A model generated the notes under the pieces. It saw only the letters and a program-made list of their open reading frames with translations. It ran no database searches and was not told where the DNA came from. DNA of 64,000 nt from Luidia sarsii (taxonomy: Eukaryota > Echinodermata > Asteroidea > Paxillosida > Luidiidae), in assembly GCA_949987565.1 (NCBI GenBank), contig OX465115.1:15623242-15687241 (forward strand). The letters run 5' to 3'. This document shows, in pieces, positions 46,239 to 57,310 of the stretch. Positions within the stretch are counted from its first letter, which is position 1; each line of letters begins with the position of its first letter. Made by a program: the position numbers and the translations under genes.

Positions 46239-46378
46239 CGCTTTGCGATCATCGCAAACGCCACAATCAATCGCTAAGTCTGAAATCCATCCACTTACTT
46301 AGCGGTACACTGATCGCTTAGTTGCGATGGATTTCAGACTTAGCGATAGATTTTGGCGTTTGCGATGATCGCAAAGCG
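46239..46378. repeat. Foldback element with 53-bp arms
   Basis: Left arm 46239-46291 starts CGCTTTGCGATCATCGCAAA. Right arm 46326-46378 is its reverse complement with about three mismatches. The 34-bp loop contains ACTTAGCGGTACACTGATCG. Each arm also starts with the small palindrome GCGATCATCGC. No coding capacity. Confidence 0.9.
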
Positions 46379-47509
46379 TTCGTGAAATCAATCCCTTGGG
46401 CAGTACAATGCATACATACATACTACTAGGCTCTTCCGTCAGCTACTCTAAGAATATGGTGAAGAAAAATGAAGTTGCCAGAGTCGAACATAGCTGATGG
46501 GAGGTTCTAAGCTGGTAAATTCACACATCTAAATATATCTTAAGAAGTCGAGTCGTCTTCGTAGATCTGAGGTCATCCCAGTTAGTGGCAAGCAGCGGTC
46601 TGCAACTGCTGCTGCAATTAAGACGGAAAGTCCTTGGCGTCACAGTGGGCCAGCAGCAGGGAAGATGTCTTCATCGTCACTTTAAAGACGAGCGTCAACG
46701 TCATCAGTGTCCTCCTGGCATGACCCGTGTGCCCAGCCTCGTCAGAGGTGGGGGGGGGGGGGGAGTGGGGGGGGGTTCCTTAGCAGTTGTGGGCTGACTG
46801 ATAATATCTGCTCTCACCCCATATCCCCCACCCCTGCCATTTGTAGGCCGCAAAGGTGATAGAAGTGGGAAGGATACAGCCTTAAGCTATTCCTATCAAT
46901 TTGTTTCCAAATGTTTTACAGACTATTTTGGTTTGGATTGGTTAGGTTTGGGGCTTGGATTTGTTCATTATCCAACTACTGTACTCTTCATAGTTGAAGA
47001 GCTGGTATATATATATTTTTTTAGCCTTAGCATAGCAACCGGTGCACTTGTGATATCATTATAGCCTTCACGGAGTGCCAGCCAAAAATGTCCATGTACA
47101 TGTATACATGTAGCATGTACTGTTCATTACAAGCCAGTGGTATTTGGGTCAGTGTTTGGACCCCATCATGCAGGTTGGGCGAATAAAACCAGCCCACAAC
47201 CTGGGCCATACAATATGGGTCCTTCAACATGGTGAGTATCTGATAGCATGGTTCCTGTCCAGCAACAATTGAACACCTCTGAGTCACTCACCTCCTGCCC
47301 TGGGTTCAAATTTTGCCATGGACCTGTGACCAAAATGTGTCTCTGTGACCCTGTGCTTTGGATTGAGACATCAGGCCCTCTCCTCTGTCTTTTCTTTAAG
47401 ATGATAGTCTGGTTTGACCTCAATTTATTTCTCCAATGGCCAGCCAGGCCGTGTGATTTCAATCTTTACTGGCCACTGTGGCAAGCCAGTATTTCAATGG
47501 GTCCGCATC

Positions 47510-47850
47510 AAACCATTTTAAAAACTGACAAGCCAGTGGAAAAACCAACAGGCAGGTTAGATACATGTATGTAAATGATAGGGAATTCAGTTAAAAGATT
47601 GGCAGGCCAATGGAAAAACTTCCAGGCCACTTGCATGTTGAAAAACTTACTGGCTACTGGCGAGTGAAAATGGCAGGCCAGTAGAAAAACTTGGAAAACA
47701 GGTAAGCTACAGACTGGCAAGCCAGTTGAAAAATTTAAAAGCCATTGGCCACTGGTTGAAAAACTGACAGGCCAGTTGAAAAACTGACAGGCCAGTTGAA
47801 AAACATAATGGCCACTGGCCAATTAAAAGACTTGCAGGCCTGTTCCAAAT
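47510..47850. repeat. Decayed ~22-bp minisatellite with GGCCAGTTGAAAAAC
   Basis: Units such as AACTGACAGGCCAGTTGAAA repeat irregularly; the two cleanest copies adjoin at 47762-47803. TGGCCACTGGCCAAT palindromes lie between them. Confidence 0.7.
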
Positions 47851-48742
47851 TTCAGTCTGGGAGCCAAGATGGCCAGTTGATAAAAGGACAGTTAGTGTTG
47901 GACTGAGCCCACTTTCTCTGAATGCAGACATGCATGTACAGGTAGGTGGACCATGGAGCTACATGTATCAATGTACAAAGCTCCAGGGATATGTTACAGT
48001 CCATGAGGTCCAAACATTATCTCCACATACTGTGGAGTATCCTGACAGACAGAACGGGGCATACCAACCCAGTGAACAGGTTAATATAATATGTGGTAAT
48101 TCTGACCAATTCCTGCCCCCGTAGGCGGAGTCACAATGCCAACCTATTTTATTGGCAATCACACGCACTTACGCAGCATCAGAGGGGGAGAGTTGAAAGC
48201 AAATCAAATCAACTCACAAACAAGAATCGGGCTAAATCCAACTGCCAGTAATTGCTCCGAGTCACCCACACACTGTCTAGACGAAAAGTTGCCTTCAAAA
48301 TAAAAAACGAAAATTCTTGGACCCACAGGGCGCTAGTAGTTGAGAACCCTCTTTTTTCTCTCGTTATTAATGGTCTGGAATGTTAAGTACAGGTACATGT
48401 ACAGTAGCTGACTGTGCAGACTGTTGCACCTTCGAGGTACAACGATCTAATATTACTCGGTCTTAAGTTAAAGGGCTTTTTTACAAAATCACAAATACTG
48501 TACAAAAAGTGCTTCCAGGACTGAATACACCAAATGCAGTTCTTCCAATTTAATGGGTCTTGCCTTTCGATCATAGCAGGGCTTTACTCAAAGGCGGTGA
48601 GACATTCTGACTCTGAAAAAGCTGATTTTTGGTCACACTGTCCCTAGCGTCTCAATCAACTCCCCACTTTGGGGAAAATGCTCCAATTCATGTAGCGCGA
48701 GAACAATAGCTTTAGAAGCCACCCATCCCCATGTCAACAACT

Positions 48743-48990
48743 GGGCCCAATTTCATAGAGTCGCTTAAGCGTGAAAAACTGCTATTTAAACATGAAAACA
48801 CCTTGTGTATTAAAACAGGATTACCAACGGCACTGCGATGTGAAGTTGATTGCTTTTGACTTGTATTCCATTCTTCTTTATTTGGCGTGGAAGAATAGTG
48901 GAGTTGGGGTTGGGTAGGCGATCCTAAGAATCGTGATTTTCTGTGCTTAAGTAAATGTTGGCTCTTAAGCAGCTGTATGAAATTGGCCCC
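48743..48990. mobile_element. Foldback/MITE-like element, copy 1
   Basis: Inverted ends GGGCCCAATTTCATAGAG and the complement of TGAAATTGGCCCC, each followed inward by GCTTAAG segments. About 248 bp, non-coding, same family as 49349-49590. Confidence 0.8.
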
Positions 48991-49348
48991 TGATCTTGTC
49001 CTAATGAGTATGGTCTGTTCATGTATGCCGGAAACAGGTTGTTTAATTGAGGTGAGTAAGAGCATGGAGGAAGGTGGGCTGATGGGATTGAGAGTTGGAG
49101 ACAGTCGGGCCGTCTAGTTGAATCTTCACTAGGAACAATCATGTACAGCCGGTCTGTGAATCACAAGGACACGAGGCCAGGCATGGAGAGAGATATAGAT
49201 GGCAGTCGGGAGTGGATAGGATTGATCTGGCGCTGGTTATAATAAGCGGAAACTTCATGGAAAAATGTTCATTGATCAATTAAATGACTATCATAATTTA
49301 CTGTGAAAGAGCAAGGATTTGAACACAGCCTTCTGGTTTAACATACCA

Positions 49349-49590
49349 GGGGCCAATTTCATAGAGCTGCTTAAGCGTCAAAATGTGCTTAAGCGCAAAA
49401 ACTCATGAGCCACAGGATCCCCTTTGCCAACCCAATTCACTGGTGTTTCATGCTAAGTAAAGAAGAGTGGAAAACAAGTCAAAAGCAATGGACATCACAT
49501 TGCAGGGCAGTTTGTAATCCTGCTTACACGAGGAAGACTTTTCCTGCTTAGCAGATTTTTACGCTTAAGCGACTCTTTGAAATTGGGCCC
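49349..49590. mobile_element. Foldback/MITE-like element, copy 2, inside a SINE
   Basis: Ends GGGGCCAATTTCATAGAGCT and TTTGAAATTGGGCCC are inverted repeats, with CTTAAGCG motifs just inside. It interrupts a tRNA-derived SINE: left flank ends TTTAACATACCA, right flank resumes AGTGCTCTATCACC, which are contiguous in intact copies. Confidence 0.85.
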
Positions 49591-50679
49591 AGTGCTCTAT
49601 CACCTAAGCTATCCAAGGGCTTTCTAAATTTGTCTAAAAGTTGATTCTCTTTGCTAAGTTGAGGGCGCCAGTCAGAAGCACCTCACATCCTCACTATAAA
49701 CTACCATAAGGCATATCTCCAGCTGTCGATTTCACCTGAGTCATGGCATCTTACACACAATCATCTTGTGGTTGAGGGTTGGGCAGATACCAGATACATG
49801 TACCTGTACCAAACTGTCTATCACAACTAACGATGGGTCATCAGTTGAGTTAGGATGCATCCTAAGGCTTTGTGAAATACACTCCAGGTCTCCTGGGATA
49901 ACACCTTGATTTTCATTCTGAAGCAAACAAACAATTGGTAACATGAATGATTTGGAAATGACAACATTCCTCTTAAAAGGCCAACATCATATTCGTATTC
50001 CTTTGCAGAATGATATTAAAATGTATCAGCTACATTGATACATTGCACTTTTGTTTGTAATAAACTGGAGGATTCCTCTGGACATGAGAGACACCCAGTC
50101 TTGATTTCAACCAGGCCTATGGCCACAGACCAGCTGGCCTGGTTTAGTGTGACCATGAAAAAGATAGTCTCCTGTCAAGCCAACAAGGACAACAGCAGCT
50201 GGTCCCTGGATGGAAAGAATGTAACCCTTCCCTCCCCAGGGGCAGTTGGTATGACTACATGATGGCTTGAATTAAGACTACAATCACAAACCCTATTTAG
50301 TTGGCATTCTTTTGGATCTGCTGAGCTGTGAAAAGAAGTATTCCCCTGAGATTGGTCTGGACTTTCGGTGTTACACTTACAGGGGCTCGGCAAAAATTTG
50401 CAACATGTTTGGCAGTCTTTCATTTCACCAGGCAATCTCTTGGCTGACAAAAGACACTGTGTAGGGCTCTGTATACAAATTTTTAAGAGCTCAATCGCAC
50501 CATGATCACAGCATGGAGGTACTAGTGACAGACTACAAGAATGTACCACATGGCATCTACATGTATCCAGACACACTTAGGGAAATACCACAAAAAAAGT
50601 ACTAATCATGTTATATGAGGTCCTTCAAATAAAATTAAACACTTTTTTTGAAATTTTTGAAAAAAAGGCAAAGAAAACT

Positions 50680-50800
50680 TAGACTGGACCGGGACTTGGA
50701 AGTTGGAACCCAAGACCTCTGGATTAGCGTACCAGTGCTCTTATACTTACAGTATATTCAGACTCTGAGCTATCCAGCCACTAGATGGTGACCTTCCAAA
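50680..50800 (-). repeat. tRNA-derived SINE-like copy
   Basis: Plus strand CAAGACCTCTGGATTAGCGT, ACCAGTGCTCTTATACTTAC, TGAGCTATCCAGCCACTAGA, ATGGTGACCTTCCAAATAGT: reverse complement of the family, with a small insertion in the D-arm region. Confidence 0.65.
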
Positions 50801-50885
50801 TAGTAAACTAGTCTTTACCAGGGTGACTGGAGGCGCCTGTCAGAAGCATTCAACCATAAACTGCCAGTCTATCTCCAGGGATCAC

Positions 50886-51105
50886 CTGTTTCCCTTTGAT
50901 GTTTCCCCCCCCTCCACTGCCTAATCCCAACCCAAATCCCTGCCATTCCCTTTGATCTCACCCTATCACAGCTATCCCCTTTGTCCTCTGTCTGTCATCC
51001 ATGTCCCTGTTACTCTCCCCTTCCTATATTTTTATCCCTGACATTCTGCCTTTAGAGAAAAGTCCTGCTAGGATTGAAACGTCAGGCCCTCCTACTTTTT
51101 GGTAA
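50886..51105 (+). repeat. Long GGTCCTGCTAGGAT-family copy
   Basis: CCCTTTGATCTCACCCTATC, CATTCTGCCTTTAGAGAAAA, GTCCTGCTAGGATTGAAACG, TCAGGCCCTCC. Third long copy with the CT-rich left part. Confidence 0.75.
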
Positions 51106-51663
51106 TATCCAAGTGTACCGGCATTCGGTGCAAGGGACAATACCTAAAAATTGACATGGGTGAATTGTTTGATAGGAACCATATGATACCAAGCATGCAA
51201 TGTGGGTAGTTAGCACCAACTGCTATGACAACACTAGCCCAAATTGAAGGCCACGCCAGTTTGGTCTTTTATATTAATATTATCAGTATGTTTGAATGTA
51301 TCCCTGGTCAGGTGATAATTCAATTTCCAGCTCGCTTGCATCCTCCGCTTTACCAGATCAACTATATCAATTTCTGCAATTATATCCACTGCAGAACTAG
51401 ATCCTATTCTTGCAGAGTGAATTTGGAAGGATCCTAAAAATATGCACCTCTGTACCATTTGAGCACCTACTGTACCAGAACCCCTGCTAAGGCGCACTCG
51501 CCCACGGAATTCCTCCCAAGTCGTCGGGCACAATTTTCTTTCCTTATCTTCTCACAATTGAAGAAACTGCAAATGTCAGAATTCAATCCAGCACACCCTG
51601 TAAGCACACCCAAATATGGGTAACTCTTGGGCTAGTGGGGTATTGCTTGCGCAATGAATAGAA

Positions 51664-52072
51664 ATGGGGAAAGAGGAAGGAGGAGAAGGAGGAGGAGGAG
51701 AAGGAGAAGGAGAAGGAGGAGGAGGAGAAGGAGAAGGAGGAGAAGGAGATGGAGAAGGAGAAGGAAGAGAAGGAGAAGGAAAAGGAGGAGGAGAAGAAGG
51801 AGAAGGTGAAGGAGAAGTAGGAGAAGGAGACGGAGAAGGAGAAGGAGGAGAAGGAGAAGGAGAAGGAGAAGGAGAAGGAGAAGGAGAAGGAGAAGGAGAA
51901 GGAGAAGGAGAAGGAGAAGGAGAAGGAGAAGGAGAAGGAGAAGGAGAAGGAGAAGGAGAAGGAGAAGGAGAAGGAGAAGGAGAAGGAGAAGGAGAAGGAG
52001 AAGGAGAAGGAGAAGGAGAAGGAGAAGGAGAAGGAGAAGGAGAAGGAGAAGGAGAAGTAAAAGAAGGAAAAG
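51664..52072. repeat. (GGAGAA)n hexanucleotide array
   Basis: Degenerate purine sequence on the left, then about 200 bp of pure GGAGAA (51850-52055). The period is a multiple of three, so Glu-Gly and Leu/Ser-Pro frames stay open on both strands; these are not genes. Confidence 0.95.
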
Positions 52073-54835
52073 AATAATGAAGAAAGAGAAGATGGAGGAA
52101 AAGAAGGAGGAGGAGAAGGAGTAAGAGCACAATAAGAAGCATAAATCTAATACTGTTTGAACTATGTAATCTGTATTTCAGTTTATTTATGACAAGTTTC
52201 ATTTCTATAACTACCGTTACGCCCACAATGAATCATATTTCATTTCTGGCACAGTGATTTATGTCTCTGTATATCCAAAAGAAAAGCAACATTCCAAATC
52301 TCTCGTGAGATGGCAACTCCGGATGTGTCAGCCACCTACATGAGCTGACCATGTACGTAGGAGTTGGAACACAATAAACCCACATCTCCCATTGTGCAGA
52401 ATTAGGCAATGTTTAGTCATTCTCACACAAAAATATTAGTCCCAGCCATTGTACTGGCCGACAGAGTCTTCAGTTTCTCTTAGGCTGACTCCTTCAGTTC
52501 TTCTCAGAACCACCTCAAATCCACCAAGAGATTATCATTAATTGAAGATGGTGTCCCTGCAACCTCCACCATGAACAGCCTGAAATCAAATGAAGGCCAT
52601 TGGTTTCAACATTTCACATTATTCATCTTGTTAGATAAAAAAAGCCAAACTCTGTAGACTGCATAGGCCAACATCAATCACAAACAGAAAATGAGTTCAG
52701 ATCATTTGCAAATAGCGCCATCACAAGATAATTCCTATTTTGCCACTTTTACCATGACTACTGTAATCTGAAAAGAAATGAAGAAAGTGTTCTCACAGCA
52801 AGCTGCACAAGGCAATGCATCCCCTGCCCTTCAGTAAAAAAGGGAAAGAGGAAAAAAAACCCTTGGGAAATTAGCCTGAGCGTTACATTTATCGCAAAAT
52901 AACTTTCACAGAGCCAAAAGTCATGAGGGGCACATGGGCCCTGCAGTAGGGCTGCATGTGTTCACAGCTGCAACCAATTATTTCCTCTACTCAAGACTGG
53001 AGCACCCCCTAGAATATCCCCTATGACAAATCCACACTTTGCCTTTAATCAGCAGAACTTTTCACCTATGCCAAAGTGAACGCTAACACTGCAATAAAAA
53101 TGACGGTGACTTTGAAAGTTGGTATAAGTTTAGAACTTAATTAAGAGGATTGGGATATTTTTGAAAAAGGTGTGAACTGCTTACACTAACTTAGACCTAC
53201 ACAATTGCAAATCACAAATTGGGAAAATTAGAGTGGGTCTTTAAATCCTACTCCTAACACTAGTAGCAAAACCATTCCCAAAGACAAAAAAGCATATTGA
53301 CTTTCAGTAAAGTCCTGGTTCCACAGTGCATGTGGACGTCCCTTAATAGCTTTAGGTCCCTTTCAAATGACAGCAATTACCCGGGGCAATGGACATCAGA
53401 TAGGGCCAGGCCTATTCACACTGCCATGACAAGAAGTGCTACTGAAACAGTCAGAGCTGTTGTTTTACAACTAACCAGCATGGACAGAGTCATGTCATTT
53501 GTCTATAGGGCTAAAAAAATAAAATTCAAATCCTGCTTGTTTTGCATGCAGATATTATCCAAAGTTTGACCAAGTACTGTTGCTGTATTTCATCATATTT
53601 CATTCAAGTCAAGGGGGAGTTTTTCCATTGGTATGATATTAGTGTTTTCTTTTCTGTAATCAGACTTCAAGTTGACTGATAGCATGACTATCAACCCATG
53701 ACCCCAAAGGAAAAGCATAGTTCAGAGGAATACATAAATATATCTGGCCCCCAAAAAATCAGAAATAGCGATGATGTATAAATCAATGTCAAGAACTGGC
53801 CAGCACCTTGGAATTGTTTAGCCATTTTTTTTTACATGCAGCCATTCCCATGTCCAGACATTTCTCCATCTGGCGCTCAAAAATGAGCAATCAATTAAAT
53901 TTCACCACTTTGGATTTGCAGTATGCACTATGCAGACTGTACCAGTCAGCACACATTGGTATGACCTGTGTTACACATGTACTGTAGTTGATGAATTAGA
54001 ATACCAATATGATGCATGTACGTACAGTACATGAGCTTTTTGGTCAACATGTACACAGCTGTCTGTATAGGCCTACATGCATCAGAGTGAATATCCAGTA
54101 AGTACATTTGCCATCCCAGCGAAATGTACATGTACGGTGTACCGGTAAACATACATGTGTACAACGTATAAATTTGCTTAAAATGTGTGCCCATGTACTG
54201 AAAACCAGGATGCTCATGTTAATATTATGTAGGCCTACCCTACAGTGCTTGGTATATTGGCCTTCTTCCTTGCCTCAGTGCAAACCAGTTTGATAACCTA
54301 CACACCTACACACACTACAATCAAAGGAAAGGTGATATCAATGAGATAAACTTTTGACACAGTGAGGAAAACAAGCTTGTGACTGACACCCACGTTTTAC
54401 CTGAATACCTGTTGTAACATGCATGCATTGTATATGAGAATTCCTTTCCTGTTATCAACTTAAAATTCCAACCAAAGTTCAAACCAAAATGAAACCATGC
54501 AACACACGTGACCACAACATGCAAGATCAGCTGCCTTCCTAAGTTCTTCTGTGGTTTCTACATGCATCTTGTGAGAGTCTTTTCTTCTTCTTTTTTGCCT
54601 GAGGACTTGGGTCACCTTTTGAACCTAGAAGGAGGAGGGGATCCAATCTACAGTCTAGTCTTGTCTAAAGGGAAGGGAGGGTGAGGGGGAGGGGGAGAGG
54701 AGAGGATGGTTCAAAACAGACTGACATGGACAGCTGAGAGATCTCAGGCCAGAGCAATTTTAAATGTAACTGACAGAAGTGGACTGTGTCCCTGCCCTGG
54801 TGCCAAGTGTCAAATGGCCAGTGCCTGAAAGGCTA
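52073..54835. other. No supported gene
   Basis: AT-rich non-coding DNA with one histone-stem-loop family copy near 52.5 kb and frequent TACATGTA motifs at 54.0-54.2 kb. No exon or other feature recognised. Confidence 0.55.
52470..52545 (+). repeat. Single copy of the histone-stem-loop family
   Basis: AGTTCTTCTCAGAACC (52496-52511) keeps a 5-bp stem through paired changes (GTTCT/AGAAC). ACC and then CCACCAAGAGATT follow at the usual distance. Confidence 0.55.
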
Positions 54836-54837
54836 CA

Positions 54838-55815
54838 CTGGCTAGTAGTACAGGCTAGTACATGTAGTACAGGCTAGTAGTACAGGCTAGTAGTACGGGC
54901 TGGTAGTACAGGCTGGTAGTACAGGCTGGTAGTATAGGCTAGTATGTAGTACAGGCTAGTAGTACAGGCTAGTAGTACAGGCTAGTAGTACAGGCTAGTA
55001 GTACAGGCTAGTAGTACAGGCTAGTAGTACAGGCTAGAAGTACAGGCTAGAAGTACAGGCTAGTAGTACAGGCTAGTAGTACAGGCTAGTAGTACAGGCT
55101 AGTAGTACAGGCTAGAAGTACAGGCTAGTAGTACAGGCTAGTAGTACAGGCTAGTAGTACAGGCTAGAAGTACAGGCTAGTAGTACAGGCTAGTAGTACA
55201 GGCTAGAAGTACAGGCTAGTAGTACAGGCTAGTAGTACAGGCTAGAAGTACAGGCTAGTAGTACAGGCTAGTAGTACAGGCTAGTAGTACAGGCTAGTAG
55301 TACAGGCTAGTAGTACAGGCTAGTAGTACAGGCTAGTAGTACAGGCTAGAAGTACAGGCTAGTAGTACAGGCTAGTAGTACAGGCTAGTAGTACAGGCTA
55401 GTAGTACAGGCTAGTAGTACAGGCTAGTAGTACAGGCTAGAAGTACAGGCTAGTAGTACAGGCTAGTAGTACAGGCTAGAAGTACAGGCTAGTAGTACAG
55501 GCTAGAAGTACAGGCTAGTAGTACAGGCTAGTAGTACAGGCTAGTAGTACAGGCTAGTAGTACAGGCTAGAAGTACAGGCTAGTAGTACAGGCTAGTAGT
55601 ACAGGCTAGTAGTACAGGCTAGTAGTACAGGCTAGAAGTACAGGCTAGAAGTACAGGCTAGTAGTACAGGCTAGTAGTATAGGCTAGTAGTACAGGCAAG
55701 TAGTAGTAATAGTACAGGCCAGTAGTACAGTACAGGCTAGTAGTACAGGCTAGTAGTACTGAGAAGCTAGTAGTACAGGCTAGTAGTACAGCTGAGGCTA
55801 GTAGTACAGGCTAGT
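54838..55815. repeat. 13-bp minisatellite, about 75 copies
   Basis: Unit AGGCTAGTAGTAC, with a recurring variant AGGCTAGAAGTAC and irregular units at both ends. About 980 bp. The unit contains TAG in several frames, so it is not coding. Confidence 0.95.
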
Positions 55816-56239
55816 GGACATTCAGACGAACATTGTGAACACGCTTTATAAGACTTACTACAATTCATAAATAATCAAAAATGAGGCATGAGCTTTGGTA
55901 GCTTATACACTGAAGGAGGAGGACAGGATAAGGACAGGAGGAGAGTTGCAAGATGAACTGGCGTACTACACATACGTGTAGTTTGCTTGTAGTTGTACTA
56001 CTCTCCAGTGCATGGTATACAACGTAGTACAATGTATGTACACTGAAACTGCTGCCGGCAAGCAGGCATTGTTTGGAATTCCATCCAATTGTTGGCAGTT
56101 TCGATGCCAGACGGTTGGTATCAAGTTTAGTAATCGTAGAAAGCCTTTGCCAGCCCACCCTTTCTTCTCCCGACTGGTACCAACTATAGGAGAACATCCT
56201 GTTTTTTTAAAAGGCGGCACCGAGAACCAGCCGAGCTTA

Positions 56240-56765
56240 ACAAGACTGGCAGAGCCTGAGGGGGTGTCCCGCAGATCTAAGCGATCAAGTCGTTCATCGA
56301 TTTTTTGCAGCACTTTCTTGTTTAGGAAACAAAGACTCAGGGTGTCATAAACATACTCCCTTCCACACACTCCTCCAATGAAAGAATAACTGTGAGCTTC
56401 GCTTGACTGGTCAACAGTGTCGCCAAAAAAAAAAAAAACCTGGCTGCCTGATCAATGGAAATAAAGTCGTCTATCAATTTTTGCGGCACTTTCTTGTTTA
56501 GGAAACAAAGATTCAAGGTGTCATATTCCACACGAATAAATTGCAAGCTTCGCTTGACTGGTCAATAGCGTCGCTGAAAAAAAAAAAAACCAGGCTGCCC
56601 GATCAATAGGGATAAAGTCGTCTATCATTTTTTGCGGCACTTTCTTGTTTAGGAAACAAAGATTTCGGGTGTTATAAACACACTCCCTACCCCCACACTC
56701 CTTCAAAGACCGATAAATTGTGAGCCACGCTTGACAAGTCAACGGTGTCGCCGAAAAAGAAATAA
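56240..56765. repeat. Three tandem copies of a 150-176-bp unit
   Basis: CACTTTCTTGTTTAGGAAAC begins at 56311, 56487 and 56638. Each unit also has TAAAGTCGTCTATC, an A-run of 12-14 bases (lost in the third) and TTCGCTTGACTGGTCAA. The minus-strand frames through it look alike because the DNA is repeated; there is no other sign of coding. Confidence 0.8.
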
Positions 56766-56934
56766 AATGCCAAAGTTTTTCAGAATGACACATGTTTTTT
56801 ACAAAAGCAAGCCGACAATGCTCAGGTTTGAAAAATGGGACAATTGCCCTGGGGTTTTATTTGGATTTTTTTAGTTGGCGAGAGGAAAATTACAGGAATC
56901 TCTGGCACAGGATTTTCTAAGGATAATTTTGTTT

Positions 56935-57090
56935 TCCTAAAATTTAGTGGGCCTGACGTTTCGATCCTAGCAGGACCTTTCTCAAAGGCAGATAATTTTG
57001 TTTGTGTTTTGTCCCAGCATGAATGCACAACTTTTCACTGCCTTTGAGAAAGGTCCTGCTAGGATTGAAATGTTGAACTCACTAGATTTA
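56935..57090. repeat. Spaced inverted pair of GGTCCTGCTAGGAT-family copies
   Basis: Minus copy 56936-56990 and plus copy 57038-57090 form arms of about 50 bp around about 50 bp of unrelated DNA. Confidence 0.8.
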
Positions 57091-57179
57091 GTTTTGAATA
57101 AACATGCACATGTATGTATCTTAGGAAATATTCTAATCAGTAAGAAATAATTATGCAATTTCTTTGCAATATTATAAAA

Positions 57180-57310
57180 GTAAGTGGAAGGTTTGTGGTG
57201 ACACCATGTAACACTTCTCTTTCAAGAAGGAGTGTGGCACTGAAAAAAGCCGGTAACTCAACGTTTCGGGTAGTGTGCACTCTGCCTGTCGTCAGTAAAC
57301 TGCAGGATAA
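57180..57310 (-). repeat. Single copy of the histone-stem-loop family
   Basis: Minus strand: CCGAAACGTTGAGTTACCGG, stem-loop region GGCTTTTTTCAGTGCC (57236-57251), ACACTCCTTCTTGAAAGAGA. The purine element GAAAGAG is the closest in the window to the classic CAAGAAAGA. It shows the family's upstream part, shared with 6754-6790. Confidence 0.65.

Larger units (their letters stand above)
44541..51660. other. No supported gene; dispersed repeats
   Basis: Non-coding with SINE-like copies (45.2-45.4, 49.3, 50.7 kb), a 53-bp-arm foldback at 46.24-46.38 kb, a decayed minisatellite at 47.5-47.85 kb, two related foldback elements at 48.7-49.6 kb and a long GGTCCTGCTAGGAT-family copy at 50.9-51.1 kb. 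A weak signal-peptide-like frame near 45.67 kb (minus) is discussed under rejected items. Confidence 0.6.

Noticed and set aside
51576..52226. Long Ser-Pro, Leu or Glu-Gly frames
   Set aside because: Products of the GGAGAA array, period six; present on both strands and in several frames.
54838..55815. CRISPR-like appearance of regular short repeats
   Set aside because: Units are directly abutting with no spacers, and the DNA is from an animal.
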